A stretch of 64,000 nt of DNA from Streptomyces sp. NBC_00554. GTDB lineage: Bacteria > Actinomycetota > Actinomycetes > Streptomycetales > Streptomycetaceae. The stretch lies in NCBI RefSeq assembly GCF_041431135.1, contig NZ_CP107799.1, forward strand, positions 6,448,001-6,512,000, given 5' to 3'. Shown here piece after piece: positions 62,126-64,000 of the stretch; the first letter of the stretch is position 1; each line of letters begins with the position of its first letter. Made by a program: the position numbers and the translations under genes. Under the pieces are notes generated by a model, which was not told the DNA's origin, did not search any database, and saw only the letters and a program-made list of their open reading frames with translations.

Positions 62126-64000
62126 GCGGGAGCCTTTGTGTGAGCGAACGGAGGGCGGGTGCGAAGCCCTGGACACCCAGGGCCCAGGCGAGCAGGGCGA
62201 ACACGACGGTCACGGCTGTGCCGCCGGCGAGGAGGCCGAGCAAGGGGGAGTCCATGCGGCTCGCGCAGAGCCCGCCCGCCACTGCGGCGACCAGCGCGGC
62301 GCGCACCGGCTTGCTGAGCTCGGCCAGCACCTCACGGGTGTGGATCGGCACGCTGCGCGGGCCCATGCCGTACAGCAGGAGCGCGGCGCTGATGGTGATG
62401 CCGAGGGCGTTGGCGGCGGCGATCCCGAGCACGCCCCAGGAGCCGACGGTCAGTGCGCCGATCCAGGAGGTCGCGATGATCCCCGCGGTCATCGCGAACA
62501 GCGGGTACCAGGTGGGCCGCCCGCCCGAGAAGTACGAGCGGACGAGCGCGCCGACCAGGGTGTGGCCGAGCAGTCCGAGGGCGTACACGCGCATGACGGA
62601 CGCGGTGGCCGCCGTGTCGTGCGCGTTGAACGCGCCTCGCTGGAACAGCAGTTGGATCATCTGGGGCGCGCACGCGACGACCACCGCCGTGCCCAGGAGC
62701 ACCGTGCAGGAGACCAGCGCGAGATCGCGCTCCACGCGGGTGCGGGCGCGCTCGGTGTCCCCCTCGGCGATCGCCTGCGCCACCACCGGGAAGGTGACGG
62801 TGCAGAGCATCAGCGAGAGCACCATCGGCATCTGGGCCACTTTCTGGGCGTAGTTCAGATGCGAGATGGCGCCGGCGGGCAGCGAGGAGGCCAGGAAGCG
62901 TTCGATGAGGACCTGGGACTGGCGGCACAGGGCGAAGAGCAGCACCGTGGTGACGAGGCTCAGGTCCATCGGACGCGCCTCCTCGACGCCGCCCGCGTCC
63001 TCCGCCACCTTCTTCCGCCTGAGCTGCCGCCACACCGAGGGCGCCTGAGCCGCCACCATCAGCCCGCTGCCCAGCGCGACACCGAGGGCGGCCGAGCGCA
63101 CGCCCCAGTGGCCGCCGAGCACGAACATCGCCGTGATGATCCCGGTGTTGTACGCCACGTAGATGACGGCGGGCGCGACGAACCGCCGGTGCGCCCGCAG
63201 CACCGCACTGCAGTACCCGGCGAACCCGAAGCCCAGGACGCAGGTCGCGGTCAACCGGGTGCAGTCCACGGCGAGTTGGGGATCAGGCAGGCCGGGTGCG
63301 AGGCCCTCGACCAGATAGGGCGCCCCGACGATCAGCAGGGCGCAGGCGGCCACGAAGGCCAGCGACAGCCGGGGCAGGGTACTGGCGACCAGCGCACGGA
63401 CCGGATCGCCCGGGGCCCCCTGCGCCCGGCGGGCAACGGCCATGCTGAACGCCGGGATGAGGATGAAAGCCAGCCCGTCCTCGATCAGCAGGGTCGAGGC
63501 GAACTCCGGCACCGTCCACGCCACCAGAAACGCGTCCGTCTCCGACCCGGCCCCGAAGAGATGCGCCAGCGCCTGGTCCCGGCCGAGGCCCAGCAGTGCC
63601 CCGGCGATGGAGAGGGCGACGGTGACCAGGGCCGCCTTGGCGAGGAAGCGGCTGGAGGGCGGGTCGTCGGGGTGCGGGGGCGCGGGGGGCGCGGTGCGCG
63701 CGGCGGGCAGCGGAACGGGGCCTGCGGGGGCGCCGCCGCGGACAGCTCCGGGAGCACGATCGCGGCGGCCACTGCCCGTACGTGCGATCGCGCCACCGCC
63801 CGTACCTGCCACCGTGCCGCCGGCCGGGCCGCCACTCGTACCGCCGCCCGCGTGTCCGTTCGTACCGCCTGCGGTGGCACCGGCCGGGTGGGCACTCGCG
63901 CCGCCGGCCGTGTGTCCGCTCGTACCCCCGGCCGTGGCTCCGACCATGCTCCCGCCCATACCGCTGACCGTGTATCCGGCCGTACCGTCGCCCGCTCCTC
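62109..64000 (-). CDS. MurJ-type lipid-linked glycan flippase, N-terminus probably outside the window
   Basis: From about residue 100 of the visible frame the protein has about fourteen helices of the MOP/MviN superfamily, with MurJ-type RDQALAHLFGAGSETDAF and IPAFSMAVARRAQG. It should flip lipid-linked intermediates. The N-terminal 100 residues are Gly/Ala/Thr repeats (AGGTSGHTAGG-like). An ATG lies at 63959, but the frame and repeat continue (GTAGYTVSG) to the window edge, so the real start is probably beyond 64000. It leads the coupled glycan operon and is probably a paralogue of the housekeeping MurJ. Confidence 0.85.
   Translation of the reverse strand, partial: GAGDGTAGYTVSGMGGSMVGATAGGTSGHTAGGASAHPAGATAGGTNGHAGGGTSGGPAGGTVAGTGGGAIARTGSGRRDRAPGAVRGGAPAGPVPLPAARTAPPAPPHPDDPPSSRFLAKAALVTVALSIAGALLGLGRDQALAHLFGAGSETDAFLVAWTVPEFASTLLIEDGLAFILIPAFSMAVARRAQGAPGDPVRALVASTLPRLSLAFVAACALLIVGAPYLVEGLAPGLPDPQLAVDCTRLTATCVLGFGFAGYCSAVLRAHRRFVAPAVIYVAYNTGIITAMFVLGGHWGVRSAALGVALGSGLMVAAQAPSVWRQLRRKKVAEDAGGVEEARPMDLSLVTTVLLFALCRQSQVLIERFLASSLPAGAISHLNYAQKVAQMPMVLSLMLCTVTFPVVAQAIAEGDTERARTRVERDLALVSCTVLLGTAVVVACAPQMIQLLFQRGAFNAHDTAATASVMRVYALGLLGHTLVGALVRSYFSGGRPTWYPLFAMTAGIIATSWIGALTVGSWGVLGIAAANALGITISAALLLYGMGPRSVPIHTREVLAELSKPVRAALVAAVAGGLCASRMDSPLLGLLAGGTAVTVVFALLAWALGVQGFAPALRSLTQRLPHVRFR

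Overview
The window is chromosomal DNA of a Streptomyces-type actinomycete. Evidence: very high G+C with strong third-position bias, frequent GTG and occasional TTG starts, many GTGA/ATGA/TGATG gene overlaps, only one in-frame TTA codon noticed, and rodlin and chaplin genes, which are known only from aerial-hypha-forming actinomycetes. The order citrate synthase ... fatty acyl-CoA ligase, rodlins, chaplins also resembles, from memory, the SCO27xx region of S. coelicolor; this was not checked. I saw no rRNA, tRNA, CRISPR array or insertion sequence, so this looks like core-arm chromosome with some accessory metabolic blocks.

Layout. (1) 0.1-4.5 kb: a TIM-barrel isomerase, a MarR-GNAT fusion, a secreted lipoprotein hydrolase and a LacI regulator, all on the minus strand. 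(2) 4.8-7.9 kb: a LacI-controlled catabolic operon of a Gfo/Idh/MocA oxidoreductase, a DUF993 (DapA-like) protein and a sugar phosphate isomerase/epimerase, coupled by 4-bp overlaps. (3) 8.1-11.4 kb: AraC regulator, exported tannase-like esterase, DUF937 protein. (4) 11.6-17.5 kb: ribose operon rbsR-rbsA-rbsCB(fusion)-rbsK-rbsD with twin LacI operators. (5) 17.7-21.5 kb: RecD2-like helicase and citrate synthase. (6) 22.0-31.4 kb: copper efflux pair copZ-copA with a CsoR-type operator, a PrsW-type intramembrane protease, a cation/proton antiporter, a TetR regulator facing an MMPL transporter across a 55-bp palindrome, and a zinc alcohol dehydrogenase. (7) 31.4-41.7 kb: a GNAT enzyme, a small HTH protein and a myo-inositol catabolic block (IolE-like protein divergent from iolC, a Cgl0159-type aldolase, iolB, iolD, mmsA/iolA) followed by an APC permease. 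(8) 41.7-51.1 kb: GNAT, a serine hydrolase fused to an ABC ATPase with its permease partner, a VWA lipoprotein, TetR/SDR pair, and a long-chain acyl-CoA ligase carrying the TTA codon. (9) 51.2-54.4 kb: three rodlins, a short chaplin and a long LPXTG-anchored chaplin. (10) 54.4-64.0 kb: a probable extracellular polysaccharide locus: flavoprotein, ATP-grasp ligase, secreted GH26-like glycosidase, and a coupled operon of GNAT (CelD/BioF2 type), Wzz-like, GT4 glycosyltransferase, polysaccharide deacetylase and a MurJ-type flippase that appears to run off the right edge.

How it fits together. Regions 2, 4 and 7 are regulated sugar/cyclitol catabolic units with local regulators and operators. Regions 9 and 10 together look like a cell-surface unit: the hydrophobic rodlet sheath proteins sit directly beside an uncharacterised glycan assembly locus. 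The glycan locus, the hydrolase-ABC fusion and the LacI/DUF993 operon are the most promising places for undescribed biology.
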